Below the pieces are notes generated by a model. That model had not been told where the DNA came from. It was given only the letters and a program-made list of their open reading frames with translations, and made no database searches. Shown here in pieces: positions 31,401 to 41,977 of a stretch of 64,000 bases of DNA. The stretch spans positions 15,801,001 to 15,865,000 of the forward strand of contig JAUIMM010000016.1 in the NCBI GenBank assembly GCA_031769625.1. Direction: 5' to 3'. The position numbers were made by a program, and so were the translations under genes. Origin of the DNA: Taudactylus pleione. Lineage: Eukaryota > Chordata > Amphibia > Anura > Myobatrachidae. Position 1 is the stretch's first letter. Each line of letters begins with the position of its first letter.

Positions 31401-34400
31401 GTGCCCCCCTTTGAGGGTGGACTCCTGACACCCACAAGACTCATCAGGAAACCTCTTAGGAAATGCTCGAACCAGTTGATCCTTGATCCATGCATGTTCT
31501 TCAGGTCAATGAGATACTGAAGATGATTCAAATCGGTGTCGAGAGTCAAGGATCTTTTCAACTTCAAATACTGAAGATGATTCAAATCGGTGTCGAGAGT
31601 CAAGGATCTTTTCAACTTCAAATTCAACTTAAAATTGAGTCTGTACTTGAGGAGTCTTGAGTGGACAATGCTGAAATTGATTAAGGATTAATGGTCATAA
31701 CAAGAGAAACATGAAATGTATTGGAAATCTTCAATTGAGGAGGTAGCTCTAGTCTACTGGATTGACGATTTTAAGAATACTATATGGCCCAATGAAGCAT
31801 GGAGCAAATTTCATACTTTGGACCTTCAATCAAATGTTCTTAGTTGACAGCCACACCCCATCTCCAATCTGCAGAAGAGGAACAGCCAAATGTTTTTGAT
31901 CCGCAAACTTTTTGTAATTACTAGCAGCTTTTTTCAAAGAGGAATGAATGTTTTTCCAAGTATCAGACAATGATTTCACAAGATTAGTGACAGCAGGCAC
32001 TTCCATGAGAGGTAAATCTTGGAAAACTGGAACACGCAGATGTCTTCCATATACTGCAAAATAATGGAGTAACCTGTAAAAAAGAGTGGTACCTAAAATT
32101 GTTGGCAAACTCTGCCCATGACAATAAATCGAGCCAGTCATCTTGAGAAAAAACAAAAAGTCCCAGAAATATCTCCAAGTCCTGATTCACCTTCTCAGTT
32201 TGGCCATTTGTCTGCAGGTGATAAGACGGAGGAAAACTTCAGTTTAATTCCACAAGAGGCACATTAAGCCCTCCAGAATATGGCCACAAATTGCACACCT
32301 CGGTCCGACACTATCTCCTTGGGTAGTCCATAAAGATGGAAGATGCCACGAAAAAACATTTTGGCCAACTGTAGAGCAGAAGGAAGTCCCACACCAAGGG
32401 AATAGAATGGGCCATTTTTGAAAATCGGTCCACTACAACCAAGATGGTATTATGTACCTTGGAGGGTGGTAACTTAGAGATAAAATCCATCGACAGGTGA
32501 GTCCAAGGAACATCAGGAATAGGCAAAGGATGCAAAGGGCCAACCAACCACTTTATTGCAAATGGATTTATGCAGAGTACACTTGGCACAGGAGACAATA
32601 AAATCCCGGACATCATCTTTCATAGTGGGTCACCAATAGGAGTGCTGTAAAAACTTGAGAATGGCCGAGTGACCAGCAAACAAGGCATGAGCCACAGTTA
32701 ATAGGTTCTTATGCAACTGAGGTGCCACATAGATCTTGCCAGGAGGAGGAGGTGGAGGAAGCAACTGGGTGGTAGCAAAGATAAGAGGATCTAAACTAGG
32801 ATGAACTTGAGCTTGTTATTTTTCCTGTGGAGGCAAAAAGGACCGGGAGAGTGCATCAGCCTTTTTATTTTGTATGCCAGGCCGAAATTGTACTTTAAAA
32901 TCAAACCTGGAAAAAAAAAAAAAAGACGACCAGCGAACCTGTCTGGCTTTCAAACGATGAGCTGCCTTGAGATAAAGAAGATTCTTGTGATCTGTGATTA
33001 TTATAATAGGAAATTTAGTGCCTTCCAAAAAGGTATATCCACTCCTCTCTAATGCCAATCTCATAGCCAGCAATTCTTGATCCCCTATGGCATAATTTTT
33101 TTCAGCAGGAGAGAATTTACGAGAAAATAAACCACAAGGATGATTCTTTTCATCTTCAGTCACTTGAGACAGTACAGCTCCCACTCCTACCGAAGAGGCA
33201 TCGACTTCTAACGTTCAGGGTTTTTCTAGTTGTGGTTGACAAAGAATTGGAACAGTAGAAAAAGCTGTTTTGAGGACTTGGAAAGCCGCCACTGCTGCAG
33301 GAGGCCAACAGGATGGGTTAGCATCCTTCTCGGTGAGAGCCATAATTGGAGCAACAATCGTAGAAAAGTTTCAATTTAACCTTCTATAATAATTTGAGAA
33401 GCCAATAAATCATTAAACGGCTTTCAACGAGAGCTGTTGGGGCCAATCTTAAATGGCTCTTAGCTTGTCTGAATCCATTTGAAGAGAATTCCCTGATATA
33501 AATGTGCCCCAAAAATGGCACGGAGGACTGTTCAAAAAGGCATTTAGATATTTTCCCGGAGAGATGATGACTTTGAAGACGAGAAATGATCTCCCTGACA
33601 TGAAGGCAATAAGATTGCAGGTTCTCTGAAAAAAATTAAAGTGTCGTCTAGATAAACTACAACAAATTTGTAAAGTACATCTCGGAAGATTTTGTTGACT
33701 TGACGTTGAAACACTGCTGGTGCTTTACACAAGCCGAAAGGCATCACCAAGTATTCATAGTGACCGTCTCGCGTATTAAAAGCGGTCTTCCACTCGTTCC
33801 CTGTCTTAATATGAATTAAATTGGAGGCCCCCCCTGGAGATCCAATTTAGTGAAAATGGATGGTCCACGAACCTTCTCAAAAAGCTCTGAGATAAGTGGC
33901 AAAGGATACCTATTCTTTACGGTGATTTGATTCAGCACACGGTAGTCTATGCAGGGTCCGATACCTCCGTCTTTTCGCTCGACAAAGAAAAATTTGGCCC
34001 CAGCAGGAGAGGAAGATGATCTTATAAAACCCTTGGCTAGGTTTTCTTTTATGTAATCAGACATAGCCGCTGTTTCCAGAACAGAAAGAGGATAGATACG
34101 GCCACGAGGTGGCATCTTCCCAGGGATAAGATCGATGCCAGAGTCCCAAAAGCTATGGGGAGGCAATTTGTCCGCAGCTTGTTCACAAAAAAAAAAAAGT
34201 CAGTCCATAAGGTTTGGGTAGACGAGAATCTGGTTTAGAACTTAATTGGTCAGATGTAGAAAGCTTCGAGGAGGATTCAGTAGAGACTTGTTGGGTTTGT
34301 ACTGGAACACCACGAGGAAGAAACTTGTGAAAACAATTAGATCCTCAGGCCAGAACATGCATGGTGGACCAGTCCAGCGTGGGGTTGTGGGTTTTCAAAC

Positions 34401-34516
34401 AAGGCAGACCTAAAACTAGTGCATAGGGAGTCTTAGGTAAGACCAGGAATTCTAACTCCTCTTGATGTAGGCAACCTACTCAAAGTGTAGCAGGTAGAGT
34501 AACTGCATCCATGACA
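31401..34516 (-). pseudogene. Ty3/Gypsy pol, decayed (protease, RT, RNase H, integrase)
   Basis: Retrotransposon polyprotein on the minus strand, in genomic order from right. Protease-like end at about 34500-34200 (LVLGLPCLKTHNPTLDW). Reverse transcriptase at 34166-33544, with [26 protein letters not shown] and the active site [12 protein letters not shown]. RNase H at 33184-32816, with [10 protein letters not shown] and [12 protein letters not shown]. Integrase zinc-binding region at about 32700-32580 (GHSAILKFLQHS, CAKC). Integrase core at 32616-32170 ([23 protein letters not shown]). A C-terminal region at 32156-31700 (HLAVPLLQIGDGVWLS). Many frameshifts and stops; gag is missing between protease and the 5' LTR. 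No envelope gene seen. A 54-base tandem duplication (31514-31621) lies near the 3' end. Inactive fossil copy. Confidence 0.92.
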
Positions 34517-34684
34517 GTAACTGTAGAAACCACATCACGGAGCGAGCACATGGATGTCCTAGCAGACCCCAGGTATAATCCTTAGCGCGTCACTCGCCGA
34601 TGCACCTGGTGTCTGATTGCTCTAGATATAAGGGGAAGCCGGCGCTGAGGTGAGTAACAGCTGATCCTAGGCTGCAACCTGACA
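34517..34684 (-). repeat. Ty3/Gypsy 5' LTR fragment
   Basis: Direct repeat of 31228-31400 at roughly 80-85 percent by eye (shared GAGCGAGCACATGGATGTCC, AGGGGAAGCCGGC). The minus-strand start is TGTCAGGTTGCAGCC at 34684. It joins the protease region directly, so the rest of the LTR, the primer site and gag were deleted. Confidence 0.75.
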
Positions 34685-34815
34685 ATATGATCTTTTCCTC
34701 CTAACCAGCTGCAAAAAAGGGAAAACATTAACTGAGAGGTAAGAGAATCCTATTAATTCCATGTGGAGCTGGACTGGCTTATTATATGAAGTGTGCTTAA
34801 ATAGTTACAAACTCT

Positions 34816-35220
34816 GGACCTGATTCAGACACGCTCGCGAAGCGCTGAGCACTCGCAAGCGGGTCGATGTTGGCCCAGTGCGCATGCGCACGACGGACGC
34901 GTCTCATTCTTGCGCATGCGCGAGATCCGGATAGCGATGGGCAAGCCGCCGCTCCGGGTCTCGCTGCAAAGGGGGCCTGCCATCAATGTTGAGTGACAGC
35001 GCGCCCCCTTTGGTGGGCGGTTCGGGGGCGTGGCTGCCCAGACGGAGGCGTTCCCATGGGAACGCCTACCATCTAGGGCCGGCCCCACTGACATCACAAG
35101 TGAAGTCAGTGGGTGGACTTCTTGCTCTGTAAGAGCAAGAAGTCCACTGGGACTTGCGGCAACGAGACCCTACCACAAGGATCTCGTCGCAAGTCCAATG
35201 GTCGCGATAGTCTTGACGCT
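34816..35220. mobile_element. Multi-hairpin Harbinger-type MITE, right end lost
   Basis: Starts GGACCTGATTCAGACACGC. Contains stems such as GACTTCTTGCTC/GAGCAAGAAGTC and GACTTGCGGCAACGAGA with its complement. Truncated near 35220. Confidence 0.8.
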
Positions 35221-35365
35221 TTTAATTATGGAATGTTTTTTTCATGGTGATAAAGTAAATTATCTGGTTGAACAGCATTTCCTACAAGAAACTTGTGTTG
35301 CAATTTTTTCTATATCTATGTTTTAGACTATTTTGTTGAATAAAATGTTAAACTGAAGAACATTT
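35221..35365. other. Unassigned AT-rich DNA
   Basis: Nothing recognised. Confidence 0.4.
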
Positions 35366-35671
35366 AGGGGCATATTGAATTAGCTGGGGGGCTTAGCGCT
35401 GTCTTTTAGCAGTGCCAGGGGCTATTAAACCTGTAATAAGTCTGCAGGCTCCAATTGCTGAGTATTTCTGTCTACACCCTCCTGGAGGTGCAAGGGAGTG
35501 CCAACAGAAATCCCTGGTTAGTAGGACTTTTTGCACTTATCGTGGCCGCTACGAGCTGGTTAACCCATAGCTCCAGGTATGTAACCTGAAATCTATGGGT
35601 AACACACGTTAGCCGTGGGAGGAAGTGGCCTTATAATTGCATAGCTCTGGGCGTTAAAAGTCAATATGCCC
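35366..35671. mobile_element. MITE with GGGGCATATTGA ends
   Basis: Ends AGGGGCATATTGAATTAGC and TTAAAAGTCAATATGCCC, inverted over about 14 bases. Interior contains GGTTACATACCTGGAGCTAT-type inverted repeats. Its last base overlaps the start of the next hAT end. Confidence 0.65.
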
Positions 35672-35930
35672 AGTGCCAGATTAAGGTCCACATGGGCCTG
35701 GAGCTGAAACTTATGAAGGGCCTATTGTGTGTCGGCGCAGGGGTTGTGACCAACACCACAGGGGTCTGACTAGTAATGTGGAGGGAATGACCAATGTTGT
35801 GGGGGCGTGGCACTCCTCCAAATATATATTCTTGCCAAGTGCAATCGGCATCAGCACTCAGGGAACTTTTAATCAGATGAGTCAGCACTCAACACTAGTG
35901 TTCCAATGTTTCAGAATTTAAATTCTTTCC
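35671..35930. mobile_element. Fragment of hAT-like repeat (CAGTGCCAGATTAAGG end)
   Basis: Start CAGTGCCAGATTAAGGTC, GGGCCTGGAGCTG. The same family ends at 41977 (ATTAATTCGGTCCTG) and 19504 (TTAATCCGGCCCTG). The other terminus of this copy is not found. Confidence 0.5.
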
Positions 35931-35942
35931 TCAGGGAACAAG

Positions 35943-36404
35943 GGGCCTGATTGAAAGTTGTACACAAACCCAATGGTTTATGTACAAATCCGATGTTTGT
36001 CAATCTGCGCATGCGCAGAACCAGTACTGCGCATGTGCAAATCTCTGTCTGAGACAATGGTTGCAGTGCTCCCTAAGCCACAGCATGATTGACATGCTGC
36101 AGCTGTTTGGGGACAGGGAAGGGGGGTTGACGGCCAAACTTACAGAAAATGATGGTGTGTCAGTCCCATTTTCTGGGCGTACCGAGGCTTGTGACTGCAT
36201 CCTTGGACGCAGCTTCACTTGCCCCGGAAGTGTGAAATTCTCGGCCATCCTTGGTAACCTGAGGGTCACTCAAATGAACGATATTCATACAGATGGTGCA
36301 TACTGCAACGGATCACAAAAACATGCAGTGGGTGTTTTTCTGCTGCTTTTACATATTTTCATACAGCAGTTGCGTCTCTCTGTGCACAACTGTGAATCAG
36401 GCCC
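35943..36404. mobile_element. Harbinger-type MITE with GTTGTACACA subterminal repeats
   Basis: 462 bp, ends GGGCCTGATTGAAAGTTGTA and ACAACTGTGAATCAGGCCC, inverted with few mismatches. No coding function; the 149-codon frame inside follows from low stop density. Confidence 0.75.
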
Positions 36405-37040
36405 AATGTACATCATAAACGCACTTTAAATATCCAAAGTTGAGTTTCCAGCATGGACCTGGCAGGCTGCAATCGGCGGCAGCTGCTTCCGGTAAAAGCA
36501 GAAGTGCATCATCCTGTCGGCACATGCTGACTGGGGTTTGCATAGTTACTATAAAAGAGTATATACATAAAAAGAAATAGTCCCAAATACATGAAAGAAG
36601 GTAATAGCACATATATAAACATAATGATCCTGTGAGCATGATATGTTAACCATAATGAGCCAATAAACCTGACACTTACATAATATAAAGAATGTAACAA
36701 CTGCATTAGAGTCCTTATCACATAGAAAATGTAAAAATCAACTAGGTCTAAAAGGAAAAAAAAAAAAAAGTATAAATAAATCTGCAGCACATATAATAGG
36801 CCTCCATCTACATAATGTAATGCTGCATTCAATTGTTGATATCCTGAATGCCGACATTCAGAGCATGTCGACTTTATGCAGTCGACATGCTGAATGTGGA
36901 CAAAATATAGGACTCCTATCATCAGGGGTATGCCAAAACTAAAAGAAAATAGCTCACCTCATATCCCATGTGAGAGATTCCAAATGCTGCCCGCCATCCC
37001 AACCTGACTATACAGTAGCACACTGTGTTGATGTCATAAT
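36405..37040. other. Unassigned DNA with a palindrome
   Basis: GAGCATGTCGACTTTATGCA followed by GTCGACATGCTGAATGT (about 36855-36900) is a hairpin, probably a MITE remnant. Nothing else recognised. Confidence 0.45.
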
Positions 37041-37117
37041 AATAATAATATATATATATATACACATACACACACACACACACATTTATATATACCTGTA
37101 TATACATACATACACAC

Positions 37118-37180
<63 letters not shown>
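37041..37180. repeat. Microsatellites (TAA)n, (CA)n and (AT)n
   Basis: Runs of AATAAT, CACACA and a long ATATAT tract. The (AT)n tract was the insertion target of the hAT that follows and continues at 40699. Confidence 0.95.
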
Positions 37181-37183
<3 letters not shown>

Positions 37184-37799
37184 GGGTGTGCACCGGCCAC
37201 TTTTTGTGTTTTGGTTTTGGATCTGGATCTTTCTTCATGTTTCGGATCTGGATTTGTTTTGCCAAAACCACCATTCCGTGTTTTGGGTTCTGGGTTTTGT
37301 GTTTTGGATCTGTATTTTTTTGAAAAAAAGCATAAAAACAGCTAAAATCACAGAATTTGTGGGTTTTTCTGCTCCTATGCTATTATTAACCTCAATAACC
37401 TTAATTTCCACTCATTTCCAGTCTATTCTGAACACCTCACACCTCACAATAGTGTTTTTATGTCCAAAAGGTTGCACCGAGGTAGCTGGATGACTATGCT
37501 AAGAGATACGAGTGGGCGGCACAAACACGTGGTCCATCTAGGAGTGGCACTGCAGTGGCAGACAGGATGGCAGTTTGGAAAACTAGGCCCCAAACTATAC
37601 ATAATGCAAAGAAAAAAAAGAGGTGCAAGATGGAATTGTCCTTGGGCCCTCCCACCCACCCTTATGTTGTATAAACAGGACATGCACACTTTAACAAACC
37701 AAACATTTCAGCGCCAGGGTCTGCCACACGACTGTGGCTGAAATGTTTGGTTTGTTTGGGCCCCCACAAAACAAGCTGGCAATTAATCTGTCCCTGCAC

Positions 37800-38205
37800 A
37801 AACTGGCTCTACGGAGGCAAGATGTCGTCCTCATTTACCGATTCCTCACCCTCTTCAGTGTTGTGTACATCCTCATCCTCACAGAGTATTAATTCGTCCC
37901 CGCTGGAATCCACAACCACAGGTCCCTCTGTACGTTCTGGAGGCTGGTCTCCCTGGAAGAGTTGATAATTCATTTTATGAACATCATCTTCTCCACATTT
38001 TGTGGAAGCAACCTCCTACGCCTTTCGATGACAAGGCTCCCGGCTGCACTAAACACTCTTTCGGAGTACACACTGGAGGGGGGGCAACTCAGGTAAAATA
38101 GAGCCAGTTTGTACAGGGACCTCCAAATTGCTTCTTTTTCCTGCCAGTACAGGTATGGACTGTCTGACATGCCTACTTGGATGCTGTCACCGATGTAATC
38201 CTTTA
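37800..38205 (-). pseudogene. Remnant of hAT transposase C terminus
   Basis: Reads DSIQVGMSDSPYLYWQEKEA, then KLALFYLSCPPSSVYSERVF and the VEKMMFIK end, nearly the same as the dimerisation region of the intact block at 7467-7860. The upstream joins the tandem array at about 38202 with shared bases CCT. A small frame change occurs near 37970. Confidence 0.9.
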
Positions 38206-38662
38206 ACAGACAGACGCACGCTTGTCGCTGCTGCTTTGAGGATGCAAGTGCAGCTACAGCCCACACAATTCACAAAGACAGAAAAAAAAAGAAGAATATT
38301 TTTACTGTTTGTGTAGCACACTTTGAGGGTATCACCACCCTATAACAGACAGACGAACGCTTGTTGCTGCTGCTTTAAGGATGCAGGTGCGGCTACAGCC
38401 CACACATTTCACAAAGACAGAAAAAAAAAGAAGAATATTTTTATTGTTTGTGGAGCGCACTTTGAGGGTTACACCACCCTTTAACAGACAGACGCACGCT
38501 TGTCGCTGCTGCTTTGAGGATGCAAGTGCGGCTACAGCCCACACAATTCACAAAGACAGAAAAAAGAAGAAGAATATTTTTATTGTTTGTGGAGCGCACT
38601 TTGAGGGTTACACCATCCTTTAACAGACAGACGCACGCTTGTCGCTGCTGCTTTGAGGATGC
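38202..38662. repeat. 140-bp tandem array replacing the transposase core
   Basis: About 3.3 units; AACAGACAGACGCACGC starts near 38206, 38345, 38485 and 38624. The units align in layout with the 155-bp leader repeat (CACACAATTCACAAA, CACTTTGAGGGTTACACCACC) but differ clearly in sequence, so they come from another subfamily. Confidence 0.9.
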
Positions 38663-38994
38663 AGGTGGAATCTAGACGGGATTTGGAACCGGGGACACAC
38701 TACCTCCATCAATTGTCTAAATCCCACTGCACTAATGGCGGATACCGGACGCACGTCTAACACCAACATAGCAGTCAAGGCCTCAGTTATACGTTTTGCT
38801 TTAGGATGACTGCTGTCGTACTTCATCCTCATCGCTAGGGACTGTTGGAGGGTCAATTGTTTAGTAAAAGTAGTGATGTTCCTACTTCCTCTCTGGGATG
38901 ATGAACAACTCCCAGCAGCAGCAACAGCACTAGGAGGAAGTGGTTCTTGATCTTTCCCTATTTTATTTTTATCGGAGAAAGTTTGGTCCTCCAT
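38663..38994 (-). pseudogene. Remnant of hAT transposase N-terminal region
   Basis: One frame reads MEDQTFSDKNKIGKDQEPLP, then SSSQRGSRNITTFTKQLTLQ and EALTAMLVLDVRPVSAISAV up to FQIPSRF. It joins the extreme N terminus of the parent protein (10566 region) to the part starting at about 9430, so the BED finger is gone. The downstream end runs into the tandem array. Confidence 0.88.
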
Positions 38995-39009
38995 TTATGT
39001 TATATTGAT

Positions 39010-40160
39010 ATATATGTGCGGCTAAAGTGCACACAAACACAGAAATTTTTTTTTTATTTTTGCTGGAGAGTAGTGCACTTTGTGGGTTACACCACCCTTT
39101 AAGAAATGAGCCAGCCGGCTCTTTACTTATGGGACACAGGCGCATGCTTGGCGCTGCTCCTTTGTTGATGCACGTGCAGCCACAGCGCACACAATTCACA
39201 AACACAGAAAATAATTTTTTGGGGGGTTTGGAGTGTACTTTGGGAGTTACAGCACCCTTTAACGGTCAAGCCAGCCGGCCCTTTACTTATGACACAGGCG
39301 CACGCTTGGCGCTGCTCCTTTGTTGATGCACGTGCAGCTACTGCGCACACAATTCACAAACACAGAAAATATTTTTTTTTTTGGTTTGGAGTGTACTTTG
39401 GGGGTTACAGCACCCTTTAACGGTCAAGCCAGCCGGCCCTTTACTTATGACACAGGCGCACGCTTGGCACTACTTTGTTGATGCACGTGCGGATACTGCG
39501 CACACAATTCACAAACACAGAAAATATTTTTTTTTTTGGTTTGGAGTGTACTTTGGGGGTTACAGCACCCTTTAACGGTCAAGCCAGCCGGCCCTTTACT
39601 TATGACACAGGCGCACGCTTGGCACTACTTTGTTGATGCACGTGCGGCTACTGCGCACACAATTCACAAACACAGAAAATATTTTTTTTTTTGGTTTGGA
39701 CTGGAGTGTACTTTGGGAGTTACAGCACCCTTTAACGGTCAAGCCAGCCGGCCCTTTACTTATGACACAGGCGCACGCTTGGCGCTGCTCCTTTGTTGAT
39801 GCACGTGCGGCTACTGCGCACACAATTCACAAACACAGAAAATATATATTTTTTTGGTTTGGAGTGTACTTTGGGGGTTACAGCACCCTTTAACGGTCAA
39901 GCCAGCCGGCCCTTTACTTATGACACAGGCGCACGCTTGGCACTACTTTGTTGCTGCACGTGCGGCTACTGCGCACACAATTCACAAACACAGAAAATAT
40001 ATATTTTTTTGGTTTGGAGTGTACTTTGGGGGTTACAGCACCCTTTAACGGTCAAGCCAGCCGGCCCTTTACTTATGACACAGGCGCACGCTTGGCACTA
40101 CTTTGTTGAAGCACGTGCGGCTACTGCGCACACAATTCACAAACACACAAAAAATATTAT
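39010..40160. repeat. 155-160 bp tandem array, about seven units
   Basis: Same unit as 10596-11410. CGGTCAAGCCAGCCGGCCC recurs at about 155-base steps from 39263. More copies than in the parent element, so copy number varies between elements. Confidence 0.95.
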
Positions 40161-40541
40161 TTTTTTAGCACTTGGGGGGAGCACCCCTGATGGACAGAGC
40201 ACCCCCTGGACTACACTACAGCACCCCTTTAGGACTGGGACACTGCACTGGACTTTGGAGTGGACACAGCCCCTATGGAGAACTGACTGCACAACACAGT
40301 CCAGCCAGCCCCTATGGACTTTGAAGTAGTGGACACAGCCCCTATTAACAGCAGCAGCACAGCACAACACAGCCAGCCCCTATGGACTTTGAAGTAGTGG
40401 ACAACAGCAGCACAGCGCAGCACAGCACAACACTACTCTGCACTACACTACACTACACTACACAGCCCAGCCAGCCCTAACTCCCACCCTCCCTCTTCAC
40501 TGTCCACAGCCGAGTGAGAAAATGGCGCCGACGCGGGTACC

Positions 40542-40551
40542 TTATATAGGA
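40542..40551 (-). promoter_or_regulatory. Conserved TATA-like box of the hAT element
   Basis: Minus strand TCCTATATAAGG, same as at 11801-11810, with the same flanks. The adjacent GGATGATGACGTTTTGCC is also conserved. Confidence 0.45.
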
Positions 40552-40698
40552 TCCAAAACCCGCGAGACCCGGAAGGCGGGATGATGACGTTTTGCCTCGA
40601 TTTCAGATCCGAGTCAGGCGGGAAAAGTCGAGCCTGACTCGGATCGGCCTCGGATCGGGGGGGCTCGGATTTCAGAAATCCGAACCCGCTCACCCCTA

Positions 40699-41080
40699 AT
40701 ATATATATATATCTTAATCCGCCAAGATGTGTCCCGCCTCTGACATGTATAGTGGGAGCCGAGGCACTCACCATAGAGCCAAAAGCATCCACTGCAGCGA
40801 GCCATGGGACAGTCCTTAGCTGGAGAGGATGTAGGAGGACCACTCTGTGGGTGCCAGGAACAGGTAAGTATTGAGCAGGGATGGATTGGGGAGGAGGGGA
40901 GCTGGACGGAGCAGGAGGCAGGATGGGGCTGAGCGAGTGGCAAACAGAGTCCCTTTACTAGTGTGTGTGTGTGTGCGCGCGCATATGTGTGTATATAAAT
41001 ATATTTATAAAATATATGTATTCGTATCCACTGTTGTCCTTAAAAAGGAATATATGTATATATATGCAGGGCACTGGTCA
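40699..41080. other. (AT)n continuation, exon-like CAG|GTAAGTATT block, and (GT)n run
   Basis: Bases 40740-40870 are GC-rich and end GGAACAG|GTAAGTATT, a strong donor motif like those in the minisatellite-bearing hAT group. (GTGTGT)n and ATATGTATATAT occur at 40963-41065. No gene can be assigned. Confidence 0.4.
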
Positions 41081-41977
41081 TAGCCGAAGTCATGATGAAG
41101 CCTGGGCCTTCACTCATTTGAACCGAAAATAATGGAGCCTCCCTGTGCAGAGAGGGAGCAGCATGGCGGTTTTCATTGGGTTGGGCTAACGCTGGATTAA
41201 TGGTTTGGGGGGTCCAGATCACTTAAAAGTGGGGGTCCCTATAGTCTAAAATTAACAGCATAGTCATAATAAATTAGATAGATAGTAAGAGGGAGCTACA
41301 AGTAGGCAGTACATAATAAAGAGCCTTTCACACTATTTCCATCACATAAGAAAAATGTATTTAGCATATAATCCTATACAGGTATTCACATAGGCAGAGC
41401 CACTCATGCAGATCACATTTAAAGTCACTCATGCAGCAGGTCATATATGCAGGCTACATATGCAAATAACCATGCAGGTTCACACATACAGAGGATCATA
41501 TATGCACACATGAGACACACACACATACTTTACTTAACAGTAGTTAAACTCTTACCTTGCAGGCCAGGTACTGGACGACTAGTTGTCACTAGGGAGTTGA
41601 ACGTAAAACAGGGGCTCTGTAGCAGATCATCCGCCCTCTGTCCCATGATGACAAACCACCAGCAACAGACAGGAGGACAGTACACTGGGCCGTTTAGCCC
41701 CGCCCCCACACTCGGAACACGCCCCCACACTCACTCTGCTTGCTTCCTTGCACTGCAGCAGTTCAGTTTTAATTAATGTCCGATGTCCGTTCCCTCCCTT
41801 TAATCAAGCTTTGTGTGCAGGGCCACGGAGACCACATGCCACACAGCAGCTGGCAGCTTGAGGCAGGATTTTTTTTTTTCTACCAACACTGCCAGCTGAT
41901 CTTGTTGATGATGGGCCAATTTTTATGGTGGGACTGGAGCTGAAGCTCCACCCGCCCCATTATTAATTCGGTCCTGC
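41081..41977. mobile_element. Region ending in a hAT-like terminus
   Basis: The right end GGGCCAATTTTTATGG...ATTAATTCGGTCCTG (to 41977) belongs to the CAGGRCCGRATTAA family. The left terminus is not clear. 41400-41520 has loose repeats of CATATGCAGG. No gene. Confidence 0.4.

Larger units (their letters stand above)
37181..40698 (-). mobile_element. Internally deleted copy of the 6832-11957 hAT, inserted in (AT)n
   Basis: Same ends (TAGGGGTGTGCACCGG and CCCGCTCACCCCTA), flanked by ATATATAT on both sides. 3518 bp against 5126 bp. Two coding segments are missing: the middle of the transposase (matching 7861 to about 9171) is replaced by a 460-bp tandem array, and a second gap removes the part matching about 9432-10500. 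The 5' array has expanded to about seven units. It is a non-autonomous derivative. Confidence 0.93.

Noticed and set aside
35980..36429. 149-codon frame
   Set aside because: It lies inside the Harbinger-type MITE 35943-36404 and runs past its end; no recognisable domain.
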